The notes under the pieces: model-generated
Told to the model about the DNA's origin: nothing
The model's database searches: none
What the model saw: only the letters and a program-made list of their open reading frames with translations
Shown: one piece after another, positions 32,007-43,010 of the stretch
Position numbering within the stretch: the stretch's first letter is position 1
Layout of the letters: each line of letters opens with the position of its first letter
NCBI GenBank assembly: GCA_020746995.1
Contig: JAGPXD010000003.1
Coordinates: 5,518,001 to 5,582,000 of the forward strand
Direction of reading: 5' to 3'
DNA from: Plectosphaerella cucumerina
Lineage: Eukaryota; Ascomycota; Sordariomycetes; Glomerellales; Plectosphaerellaceae
Length of the DNA: 64,000 nt
Translations under genes and position numbers: made by a program

Positions 32007-33818
32007 ATGTACACTATCAAGCCCAAGGGCCACGATGCCATCGCCAATGAGGCCAAAGCAAAAGGGTCGGAAATACCAGTCCTTCCTCCGCTTTTCTTCC
32101 CTGTCCAAACCATTCCGTCCATCGAAGCGAACAGCATTATTGTGGCTGCCGCATCACCGAATCTCGAAGATGCACACCCAAGTCGTGATGGCTGGCTGAT
32201 CTCTGACTTTTACGCCTTCAACTATCTGCTCAAAGGGCTCGGGGCATCCCAGATGTGGCTCACTCTTGTTGTAAGCATCTCCGATTGATTTGAAAATCTG
32301 CTGAATGTGTTATGCTGATCTTTCCAGGAACCATCCCAGATGCTGAGTCGCTGGGAAGACGTCAAGGCGTATCATCACGGAAACCCAGCGGAAGACCGAA
32401 GAGTCGTTCTCAGACAGGACCTGCTTCAGAGCAATGAATTCACACCAATCACACTTATCGACAATAGCTTGACCGAACGATTCCTAGCCGAGGTCAGCCG
32501 AACATCAAAAGAGGCCGTCGAGAAAGACAGTCCGCTGCTCATCATGGCGTTCTGTCACGGCCTCGCCGAGTACAGCCTCGTTTTCGACAACGATCCAAAA
32601 AGCCCAGCTCTCATGGTCCAGACCCTGAATGAAGCAGTCGCAGAAGGCTGTCGAGCGACTTTAGTCACTCCTGATTTCTCGGGAGGCTGGTTGATCACAG
32701 ACCTTGCAGCCCTTCTCAACGACAACGGCACAAGTCTTCCCTCAACTCCAACAGCGGAAGTCTCCGTGCTCTGGGCTACTTCTCAACAGTTCGCCGTCCT
32801 AGCCGCGCCTTTGCTCGCAGGCCTCGTTACACAGCGGTTCGACAGCAAGTACTCACCGCTCCTGGAAGACAGGCCCGATCCCTCCACTGAGCTGTACCCA
32901 GGCATGACGTCCATCCATTCCGAGTACAATTCGCCAATCGACTGGCCAAACAAACAAGAGAGGAGTGACACGTACAAAACTTTCCACCAAGCCATAGAAG
33001 ATGCGTGCTTGAAGCGCTCACGGATAACACGCCAACATCAAGCGTTCAACTTCGCCGCCCAGAACGATGCGTGGTCATGGTACCGGTCCGGTCGCCGCGG
33101 CGTTCCCCTAAGCTACTTCCACCAGCGATGGAACGCCCTTCCCCCTTCAAACCCCGACAATCAACGCGGCCTCTCTCTTCAAGAGACAGAGTGGGCAGAC
33201 AGCAGCCAAAAGCGTCGTCTAGTCTTCGCAGCCGGACAGTACCTCAACCATGCCAACCCCCGTGACTGGAGCCGTGGTTATGGATCACTGGTCAAAGGAA
33301 CGTTCGACATGGTGATTGATCGAGACGGAGAACCGGAGGTGTACAGCGATGAAGAGGATGCCGACCCATATGACCACGCGTCAATGCTCACCTGGCGTAT
33401 CGACGCAACCCGGCTGGCCGAATACATGGCCGAAAACCTTGGGTTGACATTCCCCAGCGGCAAAAGGTGTCTCGCTTGGAGCGAATTTTGCTGGAAGAGG
33501 AAGCCATACGATCGTTCTGCCGAGCCAGTCGCACGCGGATCTAGTCGCCTGATCGCCCTTCAGGTTAAGCCTGAGCCGACGTGGAGGCAGGGTCCCCCTT
33601 TTGTTCACACCCGCTTCTTCCTAGAGTCCGCCATGATCGACTCGTTTCTTGATCAGGACCAGGTCAACGAGGCGGAGCAGAAAATGCGTCACTTTGTGGA
33701 AAAGATGGTCAACCAATGCATCGGGCTTGCCATGGAGACCCCTGTGGTGCGAAGCACAGGCCGGGACTGGCTCAGAGCAATTGGTCGGCGGCCTACAAGG
33801 TCGACATCGCCAGAGTGA
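32007..33818 (+). CDS. Unknown fungal protein
   Basis: Exons 32007-32270 and 32328-33818 (57-nt intron, GTAAGC, TGCTGAT branch, CCAG) give 584 aa. I do not recognise a family. No signal peptide or membrane helices. The N-terminal half contains VLPPLFFP, DGWLISDFYAFNYLLKGLG and LLIMAFCHG...LVTPDFSGGW, which suggests an alpha/beta fold of the kind where CHG could be catalytic, as in caspase-like or other cysteine hydrolases; this is speculative. The C-terminal half has RRGVPLSYFHQRW and LGLTFPSGKRCLAW. The last ~145 residues are repeated, in broken form, immediately downstream. The ATG is the first in frame after a CT-rich leader. Confidence 0.8.
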
Positions 33819-34274
33819 AGCTCCATTGACAGCTCAAGGAGTTGGCATAGGTCACCTGGCCGATCTCATCGTCGAGCGATTTGGGCTCACTTTCCCAAGC
33901 GGCAGGCGTTGCATCGATTGGCATGAATGGGAGTGGACGACTCAGTGCCGATATCTCATTCGCAACTTTGAGCACATCACCATGACGCCCTCTGCGCGGT
34001 CATCGGCGCCGAAATTGCGCCCAACCCAACTCAAGTCCAAGGGCCGCCCTTTCACAGGTTCCATGCCTTCCTGGCCGCCGCAATCGTAGCTTCGGCCCTA
34101 CCGGGGGAGCGCGTGGGCGATCTGGCGAAGCAGATGGCGCGCTTTGCGCGGGCTCTCGAGGGCCATGTTTGCGAGACGCTCATCTTGGAGGACCAGGATC
34201 TGCGCGGCCGCGGCCGCGAATGGCTTCAAACTCTGGGACGACAAGTAAGGCGCTCACTTTCGGAGGGATGGTAG
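33819..34274 (+). pseudogene. Broken tandem duplicate of the 3' end of the preceding gene
   Basis: From about 33846 one frame reads GHLADLIVERFGLTFPSGRRCIDW, clearly like LAEYMAENLGLTFPSGKRCLAW upstream. From about 34008 a different frame continues QGPPFHRFHAF...REWLQTLGRQVRR up to a TAG at 34272, matching QGPPFVHTRFF...RDWLRAIGRRPTR. Both blocks keep the order and spacing of the intact copy. A frameshift between about 33960 and 34005 and the lack of a start make it a remnant of about 430 bases. Sequence divergence shows the duplication is old. Alternatively it is the 3' end of a lost neighbouring paralogue. Confidence 0.7.
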
Positions 34275-34606
34275 ATGAAGTGCAGTGACGGAGGGACCAG
34301 AAAGTGGATGGACCGTGAATGCGGTTCATGAAAAAGTAGGTCTCGACAAGAAACTGCGACAATATAGCTTGACATTCCAAAAAATTCAAGTCCGTAATCT
34401 ACGGAAATCCATGAACGGTCCGAGGGATAGTCTCGGTGGTGAGAAGGACGTTCCCTTTTGAATTTTTGTACCGCATTGCCACTCCACCACGGAAGAACCT
34501 CAAATGTAAAAACAAAAGAGAGTCAAGAAGCGAATACACACCCGAGTCTACCCTCCCCCGCTCCAATTATCCCTCGACTCTCTCTTTTCCTTCGCCAATT
34601 CCTCCC
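34275..34606. other. Intergenic region, convergent 3' ends
   Basis: About 330 bases between the pseudogene and the 3' end of the wall-type protein gene. AT-richer than its surroundings; no feature seen. Confidence 0.5.
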
Positions 34607-37379
34607 TCACAGCAGCCAGGCAAGGAACTTCCGCACCACAGACTCCTGTTCCTTCGGCTTCTCACGCTTCCACTGCATGCCGCCGCTGGTGTCAAAGTTG
34701 TAAGCATTGTAGTGGTACTCGGATGTTGTGCTGGCGGGCTGAGACTCGGACGAGCTGTATTCGCGAGACGCCGTGATGAGTGTCGTCGGCGCGGAGCTGG
34801 TGCCAGGGATGGGGAGGACGCCCGTGGCCGTGGTGCCGGTCGAGGAGGTCTCGATGGGAGGTTCAGGGTAGACATCGTCGTCGTAGGTGGGAGGGGTGTA
34901 GATGGGGAGATCATCGGTGGATGTGGATGTGCCGGGGATGGGGAGGACACCGGTGGCGGTGGTCTCGATGGTGGAGGAGCGTTCACCGTAGCCGTCGGGC
35001 TTGGACTTTGAGGAAGCGCTCGCACCGCCGCTTGATGAGGGAGGGACGGGGAGAACTCCGGTGGCTGTGGTGCCAATGCTTGAAGTGGACTCGCCGTACC
35101 AGTCGTCGGAAGTGCTATCAGATCCGCTTGACGAAGGAGGAACAGGGAGGACGCCGGTGGCGGTGGTACCCCAGCTCGAAGTCGACTCGCCATACCAATC
35201 ATCCGATGTGCTCTCGGAGCCACTGGAAGAGGGCGGGACAGGGAGAACACCAGTCGCTGTCATTCCAATGCTTGAAGTAGACTCGTCGTAATGATCATCC
35301 GAAGTGCTCTCAGATCCGCTCGATGAAGGCGGGACAGGAAGAACACCAGTCGCCGTGGTGCCGTAGTCAGAGGTGCTCGAGGACGCGGCAGACGTCTCAG
35401 CGCTGGACGTTTCGACCGTGGAAGAGCCGACGCTGGTGCTTGGTTCCGCACTCCAGGATCCATGCCCGTCATCAGTGCTCGACGAACGAGAGATGGGAAG
35501 GGTACCGGCGAAGGTGGTCTCGCTGGTGACATCCGACGCAGACGAGCTCTCGGATGTTGGCGGGCGAGTGGCGCAGGGAGTCTTAGTCTTGATCGTCGAG
35601 GACTCGGTGTCAGTCTCGGAGCTGGCACCGCTGGTGAACGAAGCAGCGGAGGAGGAACCGATGGGCAGGGTTCCGCTGGCAATGATGTCAGAGGTGCTTC
35701 CGGTGGCCGAGGACAGGGTGTAGATGGTCGTGGAGGACACAGATCCCGAGGAGACAGCGGACGAGCTGCCAGTGCCGGAAGTAGCGCTTGAGATCTGGCG
35801 GGAGCTGATGTACGATGAAGCCTCGGAGCTCACTCCGGACGAGACTCCTGAGCTGATGCCATATGTGTGGGAGCAGACGCCCGACGTTCCAGGGCTGGTC
35901 GTAGGGTACGTCAGGCGGGACGACAGAGTGATGGAGCCGGACGGAATGGGGATTGTGGGCAGATTGCCTGAGGCCGTTGAGACGGAGCCAGAGATGCTGC
36001 GCGACGGCGTGATGGTCACAGTGTTGGTCAGAGTCGTGAGATGAGTTGTGGTGGTGGTGAGTTCGCCGGTCGACGAAGCCCCGGAGCTGACGCCCGCAGA
36101 TGACGAGAGAGCACGAGACGATAGACCTGACTCCGAGCTTGCTGTGCCAGAGGACGCTGGGTAAGTGGCATCGTAGCTACTGAAGACGGACGACGAGCGC
36201 GAGCCGGTGGAACCGCTGGGCAAGTTGGGCAGAGTGGACGCGCTAGTTCGGATGGTGACAGACGGACCAGACGGCGTGGGGTACGTGGGCTTGTATGACT
36301 GCTCGTAAGAAGATGAGTTGACCGAGACGCTGGAGTAGCTGGAGACAGTGGTGCGTGCAGTCAGGCTGCCAGAGTAGGACGTCTCACTCGAGGGACGGGA
36401 AGACGTCGAACCGCTGGGAAGGTTGGGCAGGGTGGATGCGCTGGTCCGGACAGTCGAGGACGGACCCGAGGGCGAGACGGTGGGGTAGGTGGGCCTGTCC
36501 GAGGGAATGACTGAGGTCGAGCCACTGGGGAGGTTTGGCAGAGTAGACGCGCTGGTCCGGACGCTGGAGCTCACAACCCCTGAGCTGAGAGAGGCGGTGG
36601 AACCGTACGAGACGGTGGAGCTGTTGCCGTACCAAACGGAGGACGACGCGCCAGAGCTGATGGCACCTGAGCTGGTAGCACCGCTGCTCGCGGCCGACGA
36701 GGCTGAAGAGACGGGCAGATCGTCGCTGGTGGCCCAGCCTGAGGATGAAGCGGGCCTGGACGAGCTTCCAGGCGGGTAAGTGTCGTCCTTGCTGGTGGAG
36801 CTGGACGGCACGCCACTGCTGCTGCTGCTGCCGATGGGCAGAGTGGAAGCAAAGGTGGTCTCGCGGCTGCTGCTGCCAGTCAAGATGTAGGTTGTGTTGA
36901 AACCAGTCTTCGTGCTGGAGGCAGAGGACAGGACCGAGGTGGAGACGGAAGTGCTGACGCTGGTAGCGGGCTGAGTTGAGGTGCCGTTGCTGATGGTGTA
37001 GGTCCTGATGCGAGAGGAACTTCCGGTCAGGGGCAGCGTGGAGGCACTGATTGTACCACCGGAGGAAGACACGGTGGTGGGGGGAGTGAAGGTGACGGTC
37101 GAGTAGGTGGTGATGGTGGTCGTTGTGGTGGCACTGGTCCCCGGGCCGGATGGGGCGCAAGAGCTGTAGGGGCCGCGCTCCGTCACGGTGACCGTGGTGG
37201 TTGCACAATCTGCGCCGCAGGTAGAGACGGTGACGGTGCTCACGTAGGTCGAGTAGCCGTCGTCGAACTGCTGAGGGGCAGCAAGGGCAAGAACGGCGCT
37301 GAGATAGGTTAGCTGCTGCTCGGAAGCTAGATCAACGGGACACTCACCCGAGGCCAAGAAGGCCGAGGCGGGAAACCAT
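34607..37379 (-). CDS. Secreted Ser/Thr-rich repeat protein, probably cell-wall or extracellular
   Basis: Exons 37379-37348 and 37298-34607 (49-nt intron) give 907 aa. The splice yields a proper signal peptide, MVSRLGLLGLGAVLALA. A short Cys-containing head (STVTVSTCGADCATTTVTVTE...) resembles fungal wall-protein heads. The rest is Ser/Thr/Gly/Pro-rich with two repeat families: three STLPNLPSGST units and six TATGVLP[VI]P units. Such regions are normally heavily O-mannosylated and extended. The C-terminus is KREKPKEQESVVRKFLAWLL. It lacks the omega-site plus hydrophobic tail of a GPI signal, so wall attachment is not by a standard GPI anchor. Function (adhesion or wall structure) is inferred from composition. 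Confidence 0.85.
34807..35356 (-). repeat. Six in-frame TATGVLP(V/I)P repeats
   Basis: Copies begin (coding strand) at 35356, 35260, 35164, 35068, 34960 and 34831. The first three spacings are exactly 96 bases, with near-identical units ending in ...STSDD(W/H)Y(G/D)ESTSS; later units are 108 and 129 bases and more diverged. All lengths are multiples of three. Confidence 0.92.
36205..36570 (-). repeat. Three in-frame SASTLPNLPSGST repeats
   Basis: Within the same protein the segment T-S-A-S-T-L-P-N-L-P-S-G-S-T recurs three times, encoded near 36560, 36445 and 36250, separated by Tyr/Pro/Ser-rich spacers. Related single STLP units lie towards the N-terminus. Confidence 0.85.
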
Positions 37380-37562
37380 GTTGACCATGATGACAAGCAC
37401 TGAAAGGGGAAGGCTGGCGGGGGTAAAAACGAGTGTAAGGTCCAAGGTGGGCCAAGGCGGGAGGAGAAAAGGGGGGAGAAGCCGTGTGCGGTCCTACCTC
37501 GTGTACCGTCGTGAGAGAAGGCGAGTTTGGAGGCCGAGAAGCACGAGACATCGGGAGGAGGT

Positions 37563-37569
37563 TTTTATA
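37563..37569 (-). promoter_or_regulatory. TATA box of the repeat-protein gene
   Basis: The minus strand reads ATATAAAA about 185 bases upstream of the ATG at 37379. Confidence 0.55.
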
Positions 37570-39339
37570 TCCCCCTTCCTTCCTTTGCACTCACCGACAC
37601 AAGCTTACTCAGTAACGTTGTCCTCGCTCGCACGGCAGCCCCATCTCGTGGACCTCCGCCGGATCGGCAAGCTCCCAGGCCATGCGCTGGCCATCCAGCC
37701 TCGGGGGGACATGACGACCGACGGGCGGGCAGGGGGCAGCCGGGTCCTCCCATGCAGCCGGCCGCGCCTCCGGTCGCGCCGAGAGACCCTCACCTCCAGG
37801 GGATGAGGGGAGCGGTGTTCGTTTGTGGACAAGCAGAACCGACCAGAGCAGTGTGGGCGCTGGGCAATTAGGGCGCGCGTGTGAGGTAGAGTCAGGGATC
37901 CCAGAGGCTTGTTGTTGTGTCACGGCGAGGCTGTGCACCGAGGACTTCTGAGACCAAGGCCCTCGTGTCCACGAGAATGGCCTCTGCGTGCGTTCCGGAC
38001 ATGGCTGATGGTGTGTTTCTGGGAGAGGACCAGGGCGGAAGAAGAGCGTCGCCTCGAAATAGCACACCACTCGTATGCCGGCGGGCTTACTCCCTCCCGT
38101 AATACGGGAGCGGCAGCCTCTCGGCGTCATGTTCTGCTGCCGGCAATCGGGGGAAACGGATGTGCGGCAGGAAAGGTGGTGGTTTTGTTTGCGTTTGCCG
38201 GGACTCGACGTTTGCTCCGACCCGATCTGGGGAGAGCGGGTGGTTGGCGTGCAGGATGTAGAGTGTTCGCCTGCATGTTGCCGAGCCGCACTCGAAGTTC
38301 CATGTTGACCTTGATGCCGTCCCTCTCCTCACGCCAGACTCGTGTAGATGCCGGCGCCCGAAGGCCGTGTGGCCGAGTCGGCCGCAGGAGGCTGGGAGAG
38401 ATGAGGTCCATTGTGGACACTCGGCCGATCACCGACGACGTCTGCCCTCCTCATGTCCCCCAGCAATCAATGATTTCTTCTGCTGTCGAACATGCAGGAA
38501 ATTCGCAAGCACAACATTTCTGTTGATTCACATGGGGGCCATGTTGCTCCTTTCTGGTGTCTTGGGCGGGGTGGCACCGGCTCGGGTTCCTGCAGGAGCT
38601 GGGCTGCAATATGCCCCTTTTCTCGGTGGCGCACCTGAAGAGTCGAGGCGTCACACTGGGCGGATCGTGCAGCTGAAGCTTGCTCGTACCAGAATCAGCC
38701 AGATCGAGTGACGGCTGGGCGACAGCCGTTCTGCCGGCGTGGCGCACCAGGCAGAGGCTGATCTCGGTCGCCGTTTGATTGCAGGTGCCGGGCTGTGGTT
38801 TCGATCGTCGATAGCCAGGAATTGGGGTGTGCGCGGAGGTCGTTGGTGCCACCGGGCCATGAGGGAGCCACGCCTTCTTCCGTCGCCGTCATGCCGTAGC
38901 TGATGTAGTGCTCGAGCTGTACTTGTGCAGCCGAAACATGATGCCGCTGCCCTTTGAATCTCGCGGTGAGGTGAGCGCACACAAATGGGGTGCCGAGGGC
39001 CATGGCGGGCGTGCCCGCAGCGATGCGGTCGGGTGACACCGATGATCAAGACTGATTCTGGAATACGGTGTCACGGACGCCGGGAGCTTGATTCGATTGC
39101 GGTCGGCCTAGAAGAATTCAAGGGTGATTGTAGAGGCGGTGTCTAGAGAGCCTGCCGCGTGTCAGTCTGTCAGGCAAACAAAAAGACTGGGTCACATGTT
39201 TTCCGGGTCAATGATGAAGTTCGATTTCGAGCCAAAAGTCAGAGGCATCGGAATGGTCTGGATTTGGCACTGGTAGAAGAGCACAATCAGGGTCTCATTT
39301 CATCGTGGATATTTGCTTGCTGTTGTCTCCATGAATCGC
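37570..39339. other. Large gene-free interval
   Basis: About 1.8 kb with many short frames on both strands but no domain, signal peptide, splice-supported exon, tRNA or repeat that I can support. It is GC-rich and not RIP-like. It includes the distal promoter of the repeat-protein gene and the 3' flank of the superoxide dismutase gene. Confidence 0.5.
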
Positions 39340-40127
39340 TCAGAGGGTCGCCTTGAGCGCCTTGAAGGCATCCTCGCGGCCGCCGTTGAAGCGAGCCTCG
39401 GCAGTCTTCCAGTTGAGAACGTTCCAGATGTTCTCCACATAGGCGGCCTTGCCGTTGAGGTACTGTGGTATGGTCAGTAACTCAGAAGCACCAAGAGTGG
39501 TGAGAACGAAACGTACCTGCAGATAGTATGCATGCTCCCACATGTCAACACCGAACACGGGCACGCCCTTGGTAACGGGGTCCTGGTCCTTGGTGGTGAC
39601 AATCGAAAGGCCGGTGACGTCGTCCTTGACGAGCCAGCCCCAGCCGCTGCCGGTGATGCCGAGCAGGGCGGCGTTGAACGCAGCCTTGAACTGGTCGAGG
39701 CCGCCCCAAACGCGGGTGAGCTCAGCCACAAGGGCGGGAGCCGCGTCGGGCTTGGCATCCGGGCTCGAGGCGGGAGAGAGGTTCTCCCAGAAGAGGGAGT
39801 GGTTGATGTGGCCGCCGCCGTTGAAGTTGAGGGCGGCGAGGACCGCGATGCGGTTCTGGAGGGGGTTCGCGTTGTACGTCTCGACGGCCTTGTTGAGGTT
39901 GGTCACGTAGGCTTGGTGGTGCTTGCTGTGGTGCAGCTCCATGATCTGAGCCGAGATGTGCGGCTCGAGGGCCTGTGAGGGGGGAAGCGGAGGTTAGCAA
40001 ACAGATCGGATGGTGAGGAGGGGGGAGCGGGAGCGGAAGCGGGCTACTGCAGCCGACGGGAAGCAGCTGTCATGTAGAGGGTACGTACATCGTAACCGTA
40101 AGGGAGGGGAGGCAGAGAGTAGGTCAT
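39340..40127 (-). CDS. Manganese superoxide dismutase without mitochondrial presequence
   Basis: Exons 40127-40089, 39972-39517 and 39462-39340 (introns 116 and 54 nt) give 205 aa. The spliced N-terminus MTYSLPPLPYGYDALEPHISAQIMELHHSKHH starts directly at the mature Mn-SOD sequence, so the enzyme is probably cytosolic. Metal ligands are His27, the second His of GGGHINHS, and Asp and His in DMWEHAYY; GSGWGWLV is also conserved. It dismutates superoxide to peroxide and oxygen. Ascomycetes often have one mitochondrial and one cytosolic Mn-SOD; this looks like the cytosolic type. The first exon is only 13 codons. Confidence 0.95.
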
Positions 40128-40914
40128 TGTGGCTTGCTGGGAGGGGATCGGTAAACTTGGGAGGTAAGTGAGAGGGTTTGGGTGCCGGCGATGAAAGTTT
40201 GGTGAAGGAGGGAGAAAACAATGGCACGTCAGGAGGGAAAAGGAAGCCGAGGGAACTTACCCCTCCTTCCGATCTCGTTCCTTCCTCTTCCCGAGCTGCC
40301 CGCTGCCCCTCATCATGTGCATGCGCATCAGCGGAAGGAGCTCTGACGTGCGAGGCACCTTGACGGCCAGTCGTGCCTTCCATGAGAGGGAAGTCAGGGG
40401 CCAACCATGCCCCTCATTGGTCGACTCACCGAGTATGTCGGTGAAGCGTGGCAGGTTCCGATTTCTGTCTCCTCATGCTCGACGACCCTTTCGCCACAGA
40501 CTTGATTTTAATCCCGAATTAAAGACATTCCACGTCTTCAAATCTCACCCGAAACAAGCTCGAGCCGCAACATGCTCAAACTCGCTGAAAACTATCTCGG
40601 TGAGACGATACTTGCTCAATCCCGCGCACGCTGACCGAGACCAGCGACCCAAAATGTCCGTCTGCCACGCTCCTGATTGGCCGAGGCTATTTGCGCATGT
40701 TTCCACCAGCATCAGCAGACCGAGCCTCACCGAGAGCATTGTCCATCAGGGTGGTCTTCATAAAGAAAGGCCCGGCCGCCGTCTGGAAGGCAGAAGACAG
40801 CGACTCATTCATCTGATTCTCTACAGCACAGCGAACGCAGCCTGCCTGAAAGTTCGTCTCTCCCAAACATTGTTTGCTGCCCACCCTCCCACCAAACACC
40901 AAACGCACTGCAAT
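40128..40914. other. Intergenic region between divergent SOD and unknown gene
   Basis: About 790 bases. The downstream frame is open back to 40315 but the early part has no protein-like character. No clear TATA box. Confidence 0.4.
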
Positions 40915-41547
40915 ATGTGCGGCCACGACACGTCGAACAGGCCCCGTGGCGGCGCGCTGGCGGTGCTGAGCCCCAGCCGGAGCGCCAGTCCAACCACTGA
41001 TGACTGCCCGACGGTGCCAGATGGCATGCTCCTTCGTGGAGATCTGGCCTTCCACACCCCTGGCGACCCCAACAGCTCGACGGCGACGCACGCGCGGTGG
41101 ACGGGCTCTGGCGGCTCGGCGCTGGAGGGCCTGGTCGTGGTTATCCAGTACGTGCAATCCTGCGGGCAGCGGCCCCTGATCCCGCGGCACTTGCTTCTTG
41201 GCAGGGGCGGGCGAGGGGGCAATGGACCTGATTACGAGCATCGGACGGTTTTGCTGACTCTGTTTGACAGCCGGTCAGGGGACATGACGCGACGAAGCGA
41301 GGAGTGCGGTCTCTTTCATCAATTTGCGCTGGCCAAGGCGGCGGCGGTCCCGACGGCGGAGGACGCGTTTGAGTTGGCGCTCGACGAGCCCGTGTCGCTT
41401 GAAGTCGGCGAGGGGGGCATCATCGGCCGGCGCGTGTCCATCTTCTCCTCCTCTTCCTTCCAACGGCCGCCATCGACCGGTGAGGCGGCCGTTGCGGAGG
41501 GGATTGTGGGCTTCAATTTTATGCAGCCCGTGGCGGCGTCGCTGTGA
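40915..41547 (+). CDS. Unknown small protein
   Basis: Open from ATG 40915 (MCGHDTSNRPRGG...) for 210 aa unspliced. A 123-nt in-frame intron 41148-41270 (GTACGT donor, TTGCTGAC branch, TTTGACAG acceptor) would give 169 aa; its excellent 3' signals favour splicing. The C-terminal part (LALDEPVSLEVGEGGIIGRRVSIF...GFNFMQPVAASL) has neighbour-like codon use. No signal peptide, membrane helix or known domain. The frame extends upstream to another ATG at 40315. Probably a real gene; function unknown. Confidence 0.5.
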   Translation: MCGHDTSNRPRGGALAVLSPSRSASPTTDDCPTVPDGMLLRGDLAFHTPGDPNSSTATHARWTGSGGSALEGLVVVIQYVQSCGQRPLIPRHLLLGRGGRGGNGPDYEHRTVLLTLFDSRSGDMTRRSEECGLFHQFALAKAAAVPTAEDAFELALDEPVSLEVGEGGIIGRRVSIFSSSSFQRPPSTGEAAVAEGIVGFNFMQPVAASL

Positions 41548-42755
41548 AGCCGCTCCCAGCGACTAGCTCATTTGTGCATTTTTAGCGATGGCGTTCCGGT
41601 CACGGTTGGGGGGAACAACGGCCTTCGCGTGGCATTGCATGGCATGGCATCTTTCTGGACACAAACGAGGCGTAGGGGAATGCGGCACCAACAACCTCGC
41701 TTCGCTTCGCATGGACGCCTTCATTCAGTTGTATTGATTTTTCCTTCCCTGCTCGCTGCCTGCTTCTCCAAGATTCGACCTGCAATCATCCCAAGACACG
41801 ACCCCGCGGCCGGTACGACGTCGGCTGGGACGGCTCGACAGGGTGACCCTGTCGTCCGCCATAAGTCCCAAACTTCCAAACCGCATGACCCCGCCGCGGC
41901 CCCTGATCGCTCATTTACGAGCAATCTATCTGGACAGGCGGGTGGGCGGGTTGGCAGGTGGCTTTTTTACCAAAGGTCCCCATTTCCAAGGCGGGCCACA
42001 GCCGGCAAGCGAGCAGGGAAAGCCGCAAGCGCCAGCCGTGATGGCATCTTTCACCCCTGGCAGGGAAAAAGGGGGGTTGACTCAGGTTTCATGACGCCGT
42101 GCGCTAAACCTCGCCGGGCTGCTGTGGCCGACGCATGCGCCCCAGACATGCCCGCGCTCCCCTTTTCATCTATCGATGCCCACCCGCCCACTCAAGCCCT
42201 CCGTTTCTCTGTCAGTCAGTCTCCTGAGCCCCCTGCAGCTGGTCACCCCTGCCGATGCGTGGTGATCGCCCTCCGTCCAATGTTGGTCGGCCCAAGGGCG
42301 ATGCGCCGGCAGATCGGCCTCGGCGTGGCCCCAACTTATCTCCAACAACCAACAAGCTTCCACGGGCCTCGTGTTTCGGAACGCGCCCCAAAAAGGAAAA
42401 GGGCCCATTGATTGCTCTCCTCTCCGATGACGATACCCCGAAGGCTCGAGCCTCCTTGCGTCCGCCGTCCAGCCTCTTCCCGGCCTGCAGCCTCGGCCCC
42501 TGTCAACCTGTCCAGGTCCACGTCAGGGCCGGGTGGCGGCGCGTCGGCATGCAGGTACCGTCTCAAGTTGATGGGCCTGGGTTCGGTTGGGCCCTTTTTG
42601 GTGGCAACGTTCGGACGACAAGCTGGACGACTCCATCTGCATCACAATGGGTCTTTGGGAGGTGACGGCGATGCCGGGGTGGTCCACAGCGCAGGGGAAG
42701 GGGAGGCAGGGAGAAGCAAAGATAGGAGGAGGAGAGGAGGCGAGAGGCACACACA
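41548..42755. other. Intergenic region upstream of AA9 gene
   Basis: About 1.2 kb with overlapping short frames and no supportable gene. It should hold the upstream control region of the LPMO gene. Confidence 0.5.
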
Positions 42756-43010
42756 TATAAGCCGTGATGGCTTCCCTCCTCTTCGTGTTTACCCCCTTCC
42801 TCTCTTCAGCAGTCTGCATCTGTACATTCTTTCGCTTTCTTCCACCCACATCCATTCATTCTTTCATTCAACCAAGTCATCTTCACTGTGTGAGGCTGGG
42901 ACACTCTTTCAAACTCGAAAAATCAACTTCAGATCTTTTTTCCACCAACTTTCTTTCAGAAACCCAACCACCGACTCCACGTCAACCCAACAAACAAACC
43001 AAACATTACA
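42756..43010 (+). promoter_or_regulatory. TATA box and pyrimidine-rich leader of AA9 gene
   Basis: ACATATAAG (TATAA at 42756-42760) precedes a long leader that is strongly C/T-rich and ends in a CAAACA-rich run before ATG 43011. This arrangement is typical of strongly expressed fungal genes. Confidence 0.65.

Noticed and set aside
37405..39330. Several 60-200-codon frames on both strands
   Set aside because: None has neighbour-like codon use, a domain, a signal peptide or plausible splicing; treated as intergenic.
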